Shown in pieces: positions 1 through 11,941 of a stretch of DNA of 64,000 nucleotides. Below the pieces are notes generated by a model that had not been told where the DNA came from, searched no databases, and saw only the letters and a program-made list of their open reading frames with translations. The first letter of the stretch is position 1. The number at the start of each line of letters is the position of its first letter. This stretch comes from Cladophialophora immunda (lineage: Eukaryota; Ascomycota; Eurotiomycetes; Chaetothyriales; Herpotrichiellaceae). Position numbers and translations under genes: made by a program. Location: NCBI RefSeq assembly GCF_000835495.1, contig NW_015622542.1, forward strand, positions 5,974,485 to 6,038,484, read 5' to 3'.

Positions 1-958
1 ATGTGGGAGTTCCGGGTTCGGTTTCGACCATCTTTCATCACAGGGTGCGCTGCAGGTCCAGAACGTCCGGCAGCACGCACACAGCAGTAGCACCCTAGAT
101 CGACCTGAAGAATTTACCGCTGACGGTGCATGGAGCAGTCGCGCTCGACTCGAGGGTGGTGGACTTGGAGAATGGGCGCGGGCGCGGTGACGGGCGCTGT
201 TAGTCTAGGGAGTGAAGTGACGTGACAAGGTTGGGCTGCAGTTGAAATGGGATGGGTTTGACAGTTTTGTAAGCGATGCGGCTCAGGCAACAAAGCGGTG
301 ATGATTCAAGTGACAGGACGATGGGAATGAGACGGAGAATGTCTCGTGACGGACGGACGAGGGAGATGCAGGAAAGAATGAAGGATATCGGATGTCAGCA
401 GGGGGATGGTTACGACTGCGGTTGTATGTCAGTAGTCCTGATCGTGGGGGAGTGAAGGGCAGTGATGCAGCTGCGAGGATCCAAAGCAAGGTCGCAGGTA
501 CCAAGAGAGCAGGTTAGCCGCATGAGGGCGGATGGCTGGGCGGCTAGGCGGCGAGGCGCGGGTCGGTGACGATGATGAATGATGTCGAGGGCCACCTGGG
601 AGGCAACCAGAAGCTCCTGGAGGCGCCTGAGGGGCGTCTTCTTAACTAAAGGCAGCTGCTGGAGGCCCCTCACTACTCGACAGTAGTCGTCCAGTAGTTC
701 CCCGTAGTAATTGCCACATGCACACACCCGTACTTCCTCCGTCCAGGCATTGGTCTTGGCGATAATTGCTCCTTCAGCCTCGCGAACCTCGGATCAATCA
801 TTATCCACTTCGCCCTTCTCGTGCATGGCTTCCTTGTACCCAGTACATATATACTCGCCGGTGTTCTCCATGGTCGGTCAATCGATTACCTCGTGCTGCA
901 AATTTCGGTAGCGTTGCCGCTTTCTAAGCCTCACCCTCCCGTCTGGGTATTGATCACC
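1..958. other. intergenic left edge
   Basis: No gene could be supported here. Short open frames on both strands (for example minus 410-727) show no recognisable domain or codon pattern. A TATATA run at 848-853 lies about 105 bases before the start chosen for the next gene and may belong to its promoter. The first bases could be the flank of a gene lying outside the window. Confidence 0.5.
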
Positions 959-2476
959 ATGCGAATCCGCCTGCAGGGCGCCGGGAAGGGACTGGCAAAG
1001 CTTGGCGGTCGAGCTCGTCAACCGACTGAAAGACTCAAGAGTATATTGCCAGGACGGGCTCCCATCGGGACAGGCGCCTTATCTGCGCCCGAGGTCAGAG
1101 CAAGGAATTCGCGGCTGAAAAGCCTTGTCAATGATCTGGAAGAATCCTCGGCGTCCAACACCAATCCAACGGGGGCAGGTTTAAATGAGGTGCTTGACAG
1201 TGTTGGAGCTTCAAGACAGGGGTCTCTACCGTCCAAAGGCTGGTCCAGAGGTGAAAAGCTCAAGGAGGGAATACTCGTGGACAATGGCATCCCCCTCGTC
1301 TCTCCAATTCTGGCCCGCGATGCTTGCAAGTGCCCTGAATGCATCGATCCTTCGGACCGACAACGGAATTTCTCATACGCAGACATTCCCACGGACATTG
1401 GCTTCAGCAGAATAACCCCCGTCGAGAATTCCGGCGAAACCATTGTGAGCTGGCGCAACGACGCCCCGCCTCACTCGGCAGGGAAATCAACAATCTTCGA
1501 CAAGGAGGCCATCTCGTCCTTGAGGAAGCCGTTCCGCAACCCACACTGGTATCTGTACAGTTTGGCACAGAAGCTGTGGGACGCCGAGTCGTTCACTCGC
1601 GACTCCAACCGGTTCGACTTCAACGAGTACATGAGCAACGACGACGCACTGGGCGAAGCTCTTCACCTGCTGTGGCGGGACGGCCTCGTCTTCGTTGACG
1701 GCGTGCCCGAGTCAGAGGGCTCCGTTTCGCAAATCGTCACCCGCATCGGTCCGCTCATGAACACCTTCTACGGCCCAACCTGGGACGTGCGATCGGTCCC
1801 CGACGCCAAAAACGTCGCCTACACGGCCAAATATCTCGGCTTCCACATGGACCTGCTGTACATGCGGGAGCCGCCGGCCTTCCAGTTCCTGCACTGCATC
1901 CACAACGAAAGCGTCGGGGGCGAGTCTCGGTTCGCCGACACATTCAAGGCCGTCGACGTGCTCTACTCGCAAGATCCAGGCAAAGTCCGCGACCTGATGA
2001 CCTACCCCGTGCGCTACGAGTACGACAACGACGGCTACTTCTACTCGGACCTGAAGCCCACGATCCTCAAGCGTCAAGAACTCAACGTCCCCAACCGCCC
2101 GACCCATAACGCCCACCACCCGTACGTCATGTCCGACATTGGGCGTGTGTACTGGTCACCCCCCTTCGTGGGCAACATCCACCCGAAGCTGGAACACCAC
2201 GAGCTCGTGCGTTTCGTCTCCGCGAGCAACGCCTTCTCCTCGATCCTCGAGCGGCCGGAGATGGTGGTCGAGGAGAAGATGGACAGCGGCACGTGCGTCA
2301 TCTTCGACAACCTCCGCGTCGTGCACGCCCGCAACGCCTTCGACCTCAACTCCGGCCGCAGGTGGCTGAGAGGCGCCTACCTCGGCCGGCAGGACTTTGT
2401 GAGCAAGGCCTCGTCCATGATCGACAGAATGCCGGCGAACATCAGGTTCTACACGCTGGACGGGCAGGAGCCGTGA
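959..2476 (+). CDS. gamma-butyrobetaine / trimethyllysine dioxygenase-like
   Basis: Single-exon gene for 505 residues. It is a Fe(II)/2-oxoglutarate dioxygenase of the family that carries out the hydroxylations of carnitine biosynthesis. Residues 1-100 are basic and Ser-rich and could be a mitochondrial presequence. The N-terminal zinc-binding domain of the family shows as C123, C125 and C128 in the pattern CxCxxC. The TauD-type double-stranded beta-helix follows at about 230-490, with H296-x-D298 and distal H456 as iron ligands. R471 in WLRGAY is the likely 2-oxoglutarate arginine. I chose ATG 959 rather than the in-frame ATG at 821 because the earlier one adds 46 residues of hydrophobic, leader-like sequence. 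The family also holds trimethyllysine dioxygenase, and sequence reading does not separate the two. It has no functional link to its neighbours. Confidence 0.85.
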   Translation: MRIRLQGAGKGLAKLGGRARQPTERLKSILPGRAPIGTGALSAPEVRARNSRLKSLVNDLEESSASNTNPTGAGLNEVLDSVGASRQGSLPSKGWSRGEKLKEGILVDNGIPLVSPILARDACKCPECIDPSDRQRNFSYADIPTDIGFSRITPVENSGETIVSWRNDAPPHSAGKSTIFDKEAISSLRKPFRNPHWYLYSLAQKLWDAESFTRDSNRFDFNEYMSNDDALGEALHLLWRDGLVFVDGVPESEGSVSQIVTRIGPLMNTFYGPTWDVRSVPDAKNVAYTAKYLGFHMDLLYMREPPAFQFLHCIHNESVGGESRFADTFKAVDVLYSQDPGKVRDLMTYPVRYEYDNDGYFYSDLKPTILKRQELNVPNRPTHNAHHPYVMSDIGRVYWSPPFVGNIHPKLEHHELVRFVSASNAFSSILERPEMVVEEKMDSGTCVIFDNLRVVHARNAFDLNSGRRWLRGAYLGRQDFVSKASSMIDRMPANIRFYTLDGQEP

Positions 2477-3231
2477 GGATGGTGGTCCCGGGAGTTTTGA
2501 CGACGCCTGATCTTGTGGGCTGTGACGCATCCCCTTACGAATACTCCCAAGTCTTCTAGCTGGAAGTTAACACGCTGCGCTCGCTCCGAGACGGACTCTA
2601 TTGCCACACGGCCACTGCCCCCATGGCCAGGAACCCGAGATACCCAATGCAACTCCCCTGAGATAGAGAGACGCTGGTCAAGAAAAGGCCATGCGAAGAG
2701 AATCATATCATTGTACGCGGCCCCGTGAGATAACAAGTTCCGTCCACTTAATGTCGCCACGTTCCATCATGTTGCATAGACTTGACCTCGTCCCATCTCT
2801 CCAGGAAGTAAGTGGCTGGTCGAAAAGTCTCAGGGTAAGTGTCAAGAGAAATAGGCCGTCAAGCGCGACGAAACGAGGATACTCCATGGGGAGTCAACGG
2901 TCTCGAAACAGAAAGGACAAACGGCCCAGGCTTATTGACAAAATGGGAAGGACATTCATTGCATATCTAAACTTCTGGTTTTCCCAGCCCTCACATTATA
3001 AACAAGCAGCAGAATAACGACAGATTTGAGGAAAACAAAACTCGTTTTGTTTCCCACAACCCCCCTATACACCTCGGACTAAGGCAATTTGTTTTATTTT
3101 TTATGCTTCTTTCTCATTGTATTGTCGTGCGCGCCCGATACGGCATCAAAGGGTCGCTTTGGGAGCGTTGATACATCCCAGCTGCTTCAACTGGGGCCCG
3201 GCCATTGCGACTTCGACTGCGAATGGTCGCT
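2477..3231. other. intergenic, convergent
   Basis: This is the 3' flank of the dioxygenase (+) and of the glutaredoxin (-), which converge here. It holds only short open frames without recognisable domains. A pyrimidine-rich, A/T-rich stretch around 3060-3120 may contain 3'-end signals, but no specific site was assigned. Confidence 0.5.
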
Positions 3232-4380
3232 TCATGCGGTGGCTGTCGCCCTGTAGGGCTTGAAGAAGTCCGGGTCGGCTTCTAGCTCTTCGCGAACCTA
3301 GACACATATCACAATCAGCACCGTTTGAAACCCGACAGCCGCGCATAAGACTCCAGGGATCGAAACAGAGCGAGGAGAAGGAGGACTAAAAGCGTACAAT
3401 ATCGAGACCACCGACAAGTTCCCCATCAGTATAAAGTTGCGGGAAAGTAGGCCAGTCGGAGAACACCTTGAGGCCCTCACGCACGTCGTTGTCGGCCAGG
3501 ATGTTGAAAAATCTATTGCGCACGCGGCGATTAGTGTCCGTCTGGGTTCCAAATCGGACCAGTTGGGGTAGTGGTGAATGTAGCATACCCATATTTCACT
3601 TGGTTCTCGCGCAGAATGCTGACGAGCTGTCGGCTAAACCCGCACTGCGGCGCACTGGGGGTTCCTTTCATGAAGAGCATGACCGGCCTAGTTGCGCAAC
3701 ACTGTCAGTTGAACTTCCCTGAGACGGACGACATCTTCGACGTGCAAGTACTTATTGCACTCGGTAGCACGATCCTGAGAGTGAAAAACTTACGCAGCTT
3801 TCACCAGCTTGGCCAGCCGGTCGTTCAACTCCTCTCTCGCCTCCAACCCTGACGAATAAGCCGGGGCGGTCTGCGGATCCGAAGCCTTGGGCGCGTAGGA
3901 GCTCAGGTCCTTCGTCGAAGCTGGCTGCTGTGAACTTCCATTTGTATGTGCTTGACTCTGCGGCTCCGCCTTCAGCGGGGGCGGCACATGGGCGCTGCCA
4001 TTGCCGTTGGCATTCGTCGCACTGGAGCCAGCGCCAGCATGTTTCTCCACCGCGGCTCTCAGTTTGCTGGCGTCGCTCCCACTCACCGTCTCCAGCGTCT
4101 TCCCGTCTCGCTGGATGACCAGGTAGGGCACCGCAGTCACATCGTATAGTTCCGAGACGTCGGGCAGTTCTTCGGCATTTATGGAGAGGAAGGAAAGATC
4201 GGAGCTGCGGGAGGAAGGGTAGGTCGAGGCGAGCGCGGAGAGGATGGTGTTCGTCTGTGCGCAGGGTGCCGCCCAGGGAGTGTGGAAGTAGATTACGTGC
4301 AAGTGCGAGGAGGGGGAAGAGGATATGAGTTGGTTGAAAGCGGCTTCGGAGGGGATTTCTTGCAGGGTCAAGGTCGCCAT
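3232..4380 (-). CDS. monothiol glutaredoxin, Grx3/Grx4 type
   Basis: Four exons: 4380-3794, 3687-3589, 3512-3398 and 3297-3232, joining in phase to 288 residues. The family delivers and senses iron-sulfur clusters with glutathione and BolA partners and controls iron-responsive transcription in the cytosol and nucleus. Residues 1-110 are a thioredoxin-like domain whose active site reads WAAPC at 36-40, so it keeps one cysteine. A linker rich in Ser, Ala, Gln and Pro covers about 115-190. The glutaredoxin domain (about 196-288) has the monothiol CGFS motif at 211-214, preceded by KGTPSAPQ. It is followed by [15 protein letters not shown] and [16 protein letters not shown], which are standard for the family. 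All three introns have GT-AG ends. The single glutaredoxin domain after the thioredoxin domain is the usual fungal layout. Confidence 0.95.
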
Positions 4381-4882
4381 GGTTCAAATTTGCGGAGCCA
4401 GAACGCCCAGTGGGAAGATGCAGGAGTGTACAGTAGACGGATGGGAAAATTATCAGGGAGAGAAAAGCAATCCGTGGCCAAAAAATGGATTTGCGACAAA
4501 TCTGAAGTTGAGTAATTGTCAAAAATGCGTGATGGTGATTTGTATTTTACTGTATCGATGACGCCACACCTGGCGTTATCGGCCAGGCCAGCCTTGTGCC
4601 ACCCCAAGACGCCCCTCAGGCTGCCCATGCACCTACAATCCTGGTAAGGACACCCATCAGGACAGGTGCTTCATCGCATGTGAGTAAACGATAGATCATT
4701 ATATGCTACCTCGGTAAGCAGGTAGTCTGGGTAGAATAAGATATGAAACTAGTGTACACAATGTCGTCGTCCAGCTCTGCTCTCCCTCCCCGCCAGCTAC
4801 AAGGCATTTTGTGGCTGCTTGTCATGATCAAGGGTTTTGTGCTGTCCTCGCGGAGAGTCCTCTGGCAATCGCAAGCCTTTGG
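4381..4882. other. intergenic
   Basis: Upstream flank of the glutaredoxin gene and 3' flank of the next minus-strand gene. No gene or clear regulatory element was recognised. Confidence 0.5.
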
Positions 4883-6766
4883 TCACGGCATACCAATCCC
4901 CATCTCCCTCAGCCATGACACAGCTGAAATGCTCGCCGCAGACTGCATGAAGAAATGATCCATAGCTTCGGCTTCGCCCTGGTCAACCGCGCAGTCGTAA
5001 ATGTGCCAGAACAACGGCAAGTCCATCCTGTTGACTTGTTTGCACATCTTCAAAATATACTTGGTAGCAGCGTTGGCGTCGTTGCCCCCGTTATAGTCCT
5101 CAAAGTGGGGCTTCATGGGTGAGATTGCAACACGTTTCCTGAAGGCTGCCGCGTTGGTAAGGACAAGCAAGATGATGCTTTTGGAGAAGTACTCGGATCG
5201 ACAAATAACCTTGAGGTCCAGTAGTCTCTCCTGGAGCTCGTTCGACCTCTGTGCGTCATCGAGATATCGATCATAGCAAGTCAGATCGATGGCGAAGAGA
5301 CAGAACTGGACATCTGCGAATTGCGAGATGATTTTCATGGCATATTTTTCGTCGAGTTCGATAATGCGCAGTGTGGACGAGTTCATGACAAGTTCCGTCT
5401 CTTTCATGGTGTCGATCGCTTCCGGAGCTCGGATGATATCCATGTTGCTAGGCGTGTAGTTGGCCTGGCAGATCCTTTCGATCGCGTTGAGATAGCTATA
5501 CAAACATCAGCGACCATCGGGCTATTCAGAGTCGGGACAACGTACTAAGCAGTCTGTCCATGCTGCTGCATTCCCGAGAAAGCTTGTTGAACGTGCCAGT
5601 TGTTCCATATGTGTTTGACGGATCCCGCGAGTCCGACGGGCACTTTCCAATCGGACCCCCCTGATTCCGCAAAACCTCTGATGATGTCCGCGTGATCTCT
5701 GCTGACTTGACTGACGAGGCCGTTACCAATGTCCTTGACGTAATCTAGAACAGCCACAAGGGCCTTGATAGCAAGAGATGTAATTGATTGGCGATACTGT
5801 TCGACTTCTGAGTCTGAGTAGGGTCGGCCGTATCTTTGTCTCATATGCTTGACGATGGCAGATCTTCCATGTTTGTCTCCGACAGCAAGGATCTTGACCT
5901 CTTTGCTCAACTTGCGGGCATCTTGCTTGAGCTTCACATCAATCTTCGCTGAGTCGCGTGCAGTGCTTTTGAGCTGGAGGAGAGGGGTGTCAGAGAGCGC
6001 CCGCCGTTGACCTTTCTCCGCGGTGCGCTCTTCGGTCGGACTGGTGGCACGCCTGAGCATAGACCGAAAGGTATTCTGATAGACCTTATGCCGCAGAAGC
6101 AGTCCGTCGAAGTCGAATGTCTTTGACAGTTTCGTGGCCGTAGACAGACCGGTCCTGAAGGTGGCGAATGAAGCAGAATCGCGGAAACCGACGAGAGACG
6201 TGGCGTCGTCTTTGGCCTGGTTGAAGACTTCTCTGCTTTCACCCCTTTCGAGCAAACGTTTCTGGTCGGTCGGTGTCCGACTGTATTGGTTAATAGTGGG
6301 CTTGCAGAGGGAATCGATCATCTTACCATTGGAACGCGGTCAGGCACAGGTTCAAAGCATTGATTTGATGGTCCAGTCGGGTGAGACAGTCTTTGGTGGC
6401 CTGGTCCTCAAGAAGATAGAGGACTTTGCTGCCAACCCTCAGGAGCGCCTCGTCATCACTCCATTGGAATTTCGAGATCTGGTTGTCGATGTATTCGACG
6501 AGCAACTTGCAGTGAGTGACGGCGTCTCCGAGGTCCATCATCAGCTGGTAATGCTGAGAGTCCCCTGATAGGCATTCTGCCCAGTTCTGGACTTGTAGCA
6601 GGGCAGTCCGTACAGTCTGAAGATGGCCTGTCAAAAGACTAATATTGAGTTCCGCCTCTCGATACCTCTGGCGGAGTTGTGTCAGGGTCGCCACCGACTT
6701 GCCAATGACGGAGACGATGCTGGCAACACCAGCAACGACACTCAAGGTGCCACAAAAAGGCTCCAT
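4883..6766 (-). CDS. fungal STAND N-terminal domain fused to degenerate G-alpha
   Basis: Three exons: 6766-6327, 6280-5546 and 5495-4883, with introns of 46 and 50 bases, encode 595 residues in phase. Residues 1-130 start MEPFCGTLSVVAGVASIVSV and match the N-terminal domain of fungal NLR/STAND-type proteins (PigL_N-like). Residues about 275-595 follow a heterotrimeric G-alpha subunit from end to end: P-loop, helical insertion, a YYLNAIERI segment, switch regions and the C-terminal helix. The nucleotide-binding motifs are broken. The P-loop is GDKHGRSA at 281-288 (usual GAGESGKST, so the lysine is Arg286). The usual DVGGQ becomes IELDE at 437-441, the NKxD site becomes TNAA at 505-508, and TCAT becomes DCAV at 559-562. 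Inference: a signalling scaffold or pseudo-GTPase, possibly in fungal immunity or incompatibility. Start ATG 6766 was chosen because the domain begins there. Confidence 0.8.
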
Positions 6767-8863
6767 GGCTGGATGGCCAGCAGTATTTTGCTCTCGTGTG
6801 GAGGAAGAGTTTTTGTGCGACGCTCTCAAAGTGACGGGAACCCTCTTAAGAGGAAGCCAGGACGGGCACCAGAGATGTTCCAATGTTCTCTGTGTTGGCC
6901 AGCTTCTCCCGCGTCACATGGCACCCTGGTAGAACCCATGCATGGCTTCAGCAAGGGGGAAGTGCCAGCGAGCAGGACGGTTGGCTGCAAGCCAAGCTAA
7001 GGTCGGCTTGAATACACAGCCACTGGCTGAAATTGGGCAATGTGCCCCCCTAAGCGCGCGTTATCTTGCGTCAAGCCCCGGACTTTTGTTGCTGCTCAAC
7101 GTGCTCGGCCCCAGATAAGAGTGGGTTGTAGTTGAGGGAAGGGGGGCTGGTCGTCTGGCTCTTCTCGCGTGGATTCGGAGCATGGAACCGAAATGGGTGA
7201 GCAAACATTCCACGCGCCAAAGGAATGTTCTTTGACAAAGTTCGAAACCTTCTCCTGACAAACCTTGCAGGCGCCTGCAAGCCACAGTCATTTTGCTGAT
7301 CCTGGCCGGCGTGCCCACCTGGCACCGCGACTCCGTGTGCCATCCAGGGATGCTCCGTATTCAGACGATCACTGGCCCTCTCGTCGAGCTGCATGCGCCG
7401 GGCGCCAGAGAATGGAGTGGGATTCAGGGGCTTCTTGAGGCCAGGACGAAGACTGCATAAGAGGGCAGATAACAGTGGTGAAGGTGGTGATAGTCGTCGA
7501 AGGTGTGATTGTGACACCTAGTGGACGCCAAAGCCGGTGTGCTACTCTTGAAGCAGAAAGGGCGTCAATCGATCCTTTCCATACCAGGCAAGGCCGTCAA
7601 CCCCGGCCAGGTACGAGACCACGTTGCAATTTCTGAAACACTTACAGATATAAGTCTCTGCAAGGGTACCTCGGAGGATCTAGATTGATTCGTCGGGTTC
7701 TGGAAGCGAGAGGCTGTCTGGCATATTGTCCCCTCCCACACCTCGAGCCCTTCAGCTGAGGTGATGGCATCGGCAAGACAGCATCCGTCACCAGCAGGGA
7801 AATGAACCTCAGCCTTAGTCGCACGTTGTGCCATGTTGTTGCAAGGATTCTCAGCCTACTACCTGTGGGGGGCCCTCTCCGCTTTCGCCAACTCTTCCAT
7901 GCTAATTATGCTCGCGGTATGCATCATGGCTTTATGGATAGGCCCAGTGAAAGTTTCGGTCGCTTGGTGCTCGGACTTCTCGGGAGGCGGACGCAGGTTG
8001 TGCTTTGGCCATTGGGGGTCTTTGGTTCCAACGCGAACGGCGTGGATGCCTTTAGTGTCTTTGGAGTCTCTGATAAGGACAGAACAAATCCTCCCTCTTG
8101 GTAAGAGATGGCAAAGTAGTGTAGGACACTTGAACGACATCCAAACACAGGTCGACGGCACCGGCGAACAGGCCGTGCCCTCATGCCTTATCTTCAGCTT
8201 TGGTCACGAGAAGCTTTGCATCGCCTAACTAAGCCCGATCGCGGAAGTGGTCCGGGGCGTAGACTGACGCCTAGTAGGCCCATAGTGGAGCGTCTAGCGG
8301 GCACCGGGAGGGTGTCCGCCTAGCCTAGGGAGTGCGAAATCAAACTCACAAGTCCTCGTGCTTGGATTGCCTAGCCCATCCATCATCCTTACCTGGCAAA
8401 CCGACATCCCACCATTCCCCCAAGCAGTCTGTAGGCTTGGATCGACACAGGCTTCAATACAATCACAAGGACTTAGACTGACTGGTGCGATACTACCCAA
8501 TGCCTAAAGTGCCTAGAAAAGGTTGCAAGGCAGAATTCGGGGGGTGCTAGTTAAGTGCTAGCAGAACAGACGTTGAGCTCTCGAAGACTAGGTCATCGAG
8601 CATGCGGTTCCGCCTTGTCCTACACTGACGGAGAAAATAGACGATCCTGGGAGATCAAGGGACCAAGCCGACTGCTTCAAGGACAAGAGAGATAGCCTCT
8701 TCTAATCCAACAACGCAGGTCACTGGGTGCCGACTCACCGGCTTGAGGCTCTCCACAAAGCAGAGACGCCTCGCAGACCATCAGACCCGAGCGGTTGGAC
8801 TTGAGACCAAGATTGGAGTCCCGCTCGGTTGCCTCAGACTACTGCTACTGCTCTGCGCAATCT
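6767..8863. other. intergenic, 2.1 kb
   Basis: No gene could be supported. The longest open frame, minus 7517-7071 (148 residues), is rich in Pro, Arg and Ser and shows no domain; 7565-8230 has several overlapping short frames on both strands, typical of non-coding DNA of this base composition. It includes the promoter of the STAND/G-alpha gene at its left end. Confidence 0.5.
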
Positions 8864-9815
8864 TCAGTGCCCTGCCACTTTGCCTGCAAAGAACTTGCGG
8901 TGAACAGCCCTGCTGATCTTGTAGAACCACATGTAATTCAACAGCTGGAGCGTCACCGCCGCCAGGGCGTGGCTTGCCAGCAACCAAGCCGGAATCCTCG
9001 CCGAACCCGCGGGGATATCGTCCTCGCTTGCCATCCACGCCGACCAGAGGTCCATGTAGAACCACGCCTGGAGGTACGTGGCGTAGACGACCCTCAAGAG
9101 GAAGAAGGAAGCAAAGAGCGCGATCCCGTTGGCAATCTGGATCGCCGTGCCCTCCATTTCCAGAGACCGCAAAGTCGACTGGATGTCTAGGAAGATAGTG
9201 GAGTATTCGTACAAGAAGGACGGCGGTGAATAAGCCATGAACGCCGGTCTCTATTCTCGCTCCTCTTTGTTAGCAATCCATCCCCCTTCGCAAGACTGAA
9301 GTTGGGCTGGGCTGGAAAATGCCCTGCAAGGCACTTACATAGCCATTGGTCATGAGGAATGTCACAGCCACGGCGTGAGCAACCATCGGCCAGCCAAAGA
9401 CGTCTCGATGCCGAACCATCATGATCAAGTGCCAGTAGAAATAGCCGTTGGCCACCGTGAGGACAACCGCGGCGGGCTCGGTATAGCCCCAGACCCGCTC
9501 CTGCCAATTCATCCGCTGTCTGTCCACGTCGAACAGGACGACTTGACTCGCGAAACCACATATCACAATGGCTTGGGTGAGAGACACGACGTTCTCGTCC
9601 CAGTCCAGTTTCTTCCTACCGCGCAGGTTGGGGTATACCTTTGGAAAGAATAGCGTCGACAACCGCGGTCCGATCGATAGGTAGATCAGGTGGTACGCCG
9701 AAAAGGTTACCAAGATCCCAGGGAGGTAGGTCGGCAGCAACGAGAGGTTTGCTTTATGGCATGCTGTTTCGAAGATGGTGAGCGTTTGGTGCGGTAGCAG
9801 GCCAGACTCGTCCAT
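8864..9815 (-). CDS. TLC-domain membrane protein
   Basis: Two exons, 9815-9339 and 9250-8864, split by an 88-base intron, encode 287 residues. The protein has several hydrophobic segments, including LPGILVTFSAYHLIYLSIG, a stretch near VSLTQAIVICGFASQVVLF, and others to the C-terminus. The segment KKLDWDENVVSLTQA and the exon junction reading NGYRPAFMAYSP match the TRAM/LAG1/CLN8 (TLC) family, in particular the TMEM56-like fungal members. It lacks the full ceramide synthase Lag1p motif, so ceramide synthase activity is not suggested. The likely site is the endoplasmic reticulum or another endomembrane, and its function is unknown. ATG 9815 was preferred to the in-frame ATG at 9914, whose 33-residue extension looks like leader sequence; both remain possible. 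Confidence 0.85.
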
Positions 9816-10470
9816 GTTTCCAGCGAAGTGGATGGGCCCGGGAAGGTCGATTCTCAGAATAGCGGCGATGCCGGCTGTCGGGGTACCTTTTCTTTCCCCT
9901 TCAGAAGAGTGCAATTTGGACTTTGATATCTGCCAGATACCAGCTGCCGGGACAAGTCAAAGACGGCGAGGTCATTCGATTTCACAATAGCGACCCAAAG
10001 TGCACGGCGCTGAAATACATCCATCCCTAGATTTTGGAAAGTCCCTCGTAAGCGAAACATCCGGCGCCGGGCGCTTACTGTGCCATAGTTGTACGTATTC
10101 CAGGCAGGACATCAGGGAAGGCTGCCAGTCTAAGCGAGCATGGCACTGCGAACATCAATTGACAGAGTTTTCGACCGTGAACAATAATACTCAGGACCAA
10201 ACACGAAGCTCATTTACTTGGCTGAAAGGCTTCGAGTACTGCCGTCGCGAAACCTCCAGCTATCCATCCGTGCTATATCCGACTTTGGGCGACGCAACAC
10301 CCTTCCAGAACTTGCAATGCAATGCTTTGTGCGACTTTGGCCTCGCCGTTATCCGACATCCGATCCAATTCCTCTTTGTGCAACATTTGAACAAGATTCA
10401 AACTCCAAGATGCAACTCCAATATGAGGCCCGGTTACAATAACGCTCACTTATGGGTGGATAAACAAGAA
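9816..10470. other. intergenic
   Basis: Separates two minus-strand membrane-protein genes. A plus-strand open frame of 174 codons (10000-10524) overlaps the end of the transporter gene and has no recognisable domain, so it was not called. Confidence 0.5.
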
Positions 10471-11941
10471 TCAACTTTTAGATTTGCGGTCATGCCTCTC
10501 AATTGCAATCAATGCTGGAATTAAACAAATAGCACCTGCTGCCATGACAGCACCGACAAATATTTGTGCGTGAAGAAAGTCTCCAGAAGCGACGTTCGCG
10601 AGGGCTCCGGCAATCGGCGATCCAATGATAGATCCGACAGCGGCGGCACTCTAGATATTGATGGCAGTCAGCATTGGTACCGCCCAAGGGCACTTAGAAG
10701 GCTCATCCAAGCCCGAGATGAATTTGCGGGAAAAGGGGTGGGAGGTGGCTTACCCAGCTCATCCCCATCCTTGTGCCAATCACGCCCATATTTGGTGATA
10801 TGACAGGATGTGGCATTGTGGAGGTCGGAGCCGTGACGAGGACTCCTGCGACAAATCCCCAAAGGACGCACCAAACAATAAATGCTGCCGAGCTGTGAAT
10901 GGCGATCCAAGAGAATATAAGGACGGTACCCAGGACGGCGGCGAAGATGAGCGTGTAGACTGGCTTCACGCGCCGACCTAGAAGGTAGGGAAATGTGCGA
11001 CCGAGGAATGATCCACCGTTCAAGATGGCGAGCATGTAGAATGCCATGTCTTCCGACGTATCCAACACCCAGCGTGCCCAAGAAACGATGAAGAAAAGGG
11101 GGATGTAGTAGGCCAGAAAGAGGAAGAACAGCGAGGTGGTCCACAAAAGGAAGATCGGCTCTCTTAGAGCTGTCAGGTCCCAGAGAGATCGTGCTTGACC
11201 TCCCCCCTCTTTCCTATGCCTGCCGAGAATGAGGCAGATAAGCACCGCGAAAGCCAGGTTGATGAAGCCAATGCAACGGACGGTCCAGCCATAGCCAATC
11301 TGTGGCTGCAATTGGCGAAACATGATGGGGAAGATGACACCTCCCACGCTCGAGCCTACCGCGGCAATCCCGATCGCGATGGGGCGTTTGGTTGTGAAGT
11401 AAGTCGAGATGAGCGCCAACGTCGGGACATAGGATAGACCGGCTCCCAAGCCGACACAAACGCCCTGCGCCAGAAAGACTTGGTAGTAGGACTTGGCCAG
11501 GCTGGTCATCATCATGCCGAACACGGTGAGGAAGCAACCGGCGAAGACGAGCGATCTGAGATAGCCGCGATCGAAGAGCGGGCCGCCAAACACCCCCGTG
11601 AAGACGACCAGGAAAGCCTGGACGCTACCGATCCACGATATTGCTGATGCGGACTCGTTGGCAAGGAGGTCTCGGATGAAGAAAGCCTGAAATGCGCCAA
11701 AGGTGCTCACGATGCCCCAGACATTGGCAAAGACCAGGAAACCCGCAAAGACCAGCAACCATGCTTCGAACCCTCCGTTGGGGGGTATAAAGCCATGCTG
11801 CTGGGAAAGTGCCTGCTGGGGAACGGGTTCCTCGACATCAGCAATTGGAGTTTGTGGTGTCTTCTCGGAGGAATCCCACGTATTCTCGCGGGTTATGGTC
11901 GCCAGGTCTTCGTCATTTTTGTCGGCTGGGTGAAGGCGCAT
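10471..11941 (-). CDS. MFS transporter, monocarboxylate (MCT)-like
   Basis: Two exons, 11941-10754 and 10650-10471, with a 103-base intron, give 455 residues. After a hydrophilic cytosolic N-terminus of about 55 residues comes PPNGGFEAWLLVFAGFLVFA, the usual start of fungal MCT-like porters. About 12 membrane segments follow. The RGYLRSLVFAG loop and the GLGAGLSYVPTLALISTYF segment are family landmarks. Exon 2 supplies the last two membrane segments and a basic end, HDRKSKS. Fungal members carry monocarboxylates, riboflavin or other organic acids, or have no known substrate; no substrate can be assigned here. The gene is divergent from the OsmC-like gene across about 1.1 kb. Confidence 0.9.

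Noticed and set aside
3752..4522. 256-codon minus-strand frame overlapping the glutaredoxin gene
   Set aside because: The CGFS glutaredoxin model in another frame is certain; this is its shadow.
7071..7517. 148-codon minus-strand frame
   Set aside because: Arg/Pro/Ser-rich with no domain or supporting splice structure.
10000..10524. 174-codon plus-strand frame
   Set aside because: Overlaps the end of the transporter gene and has no recognisable feature.
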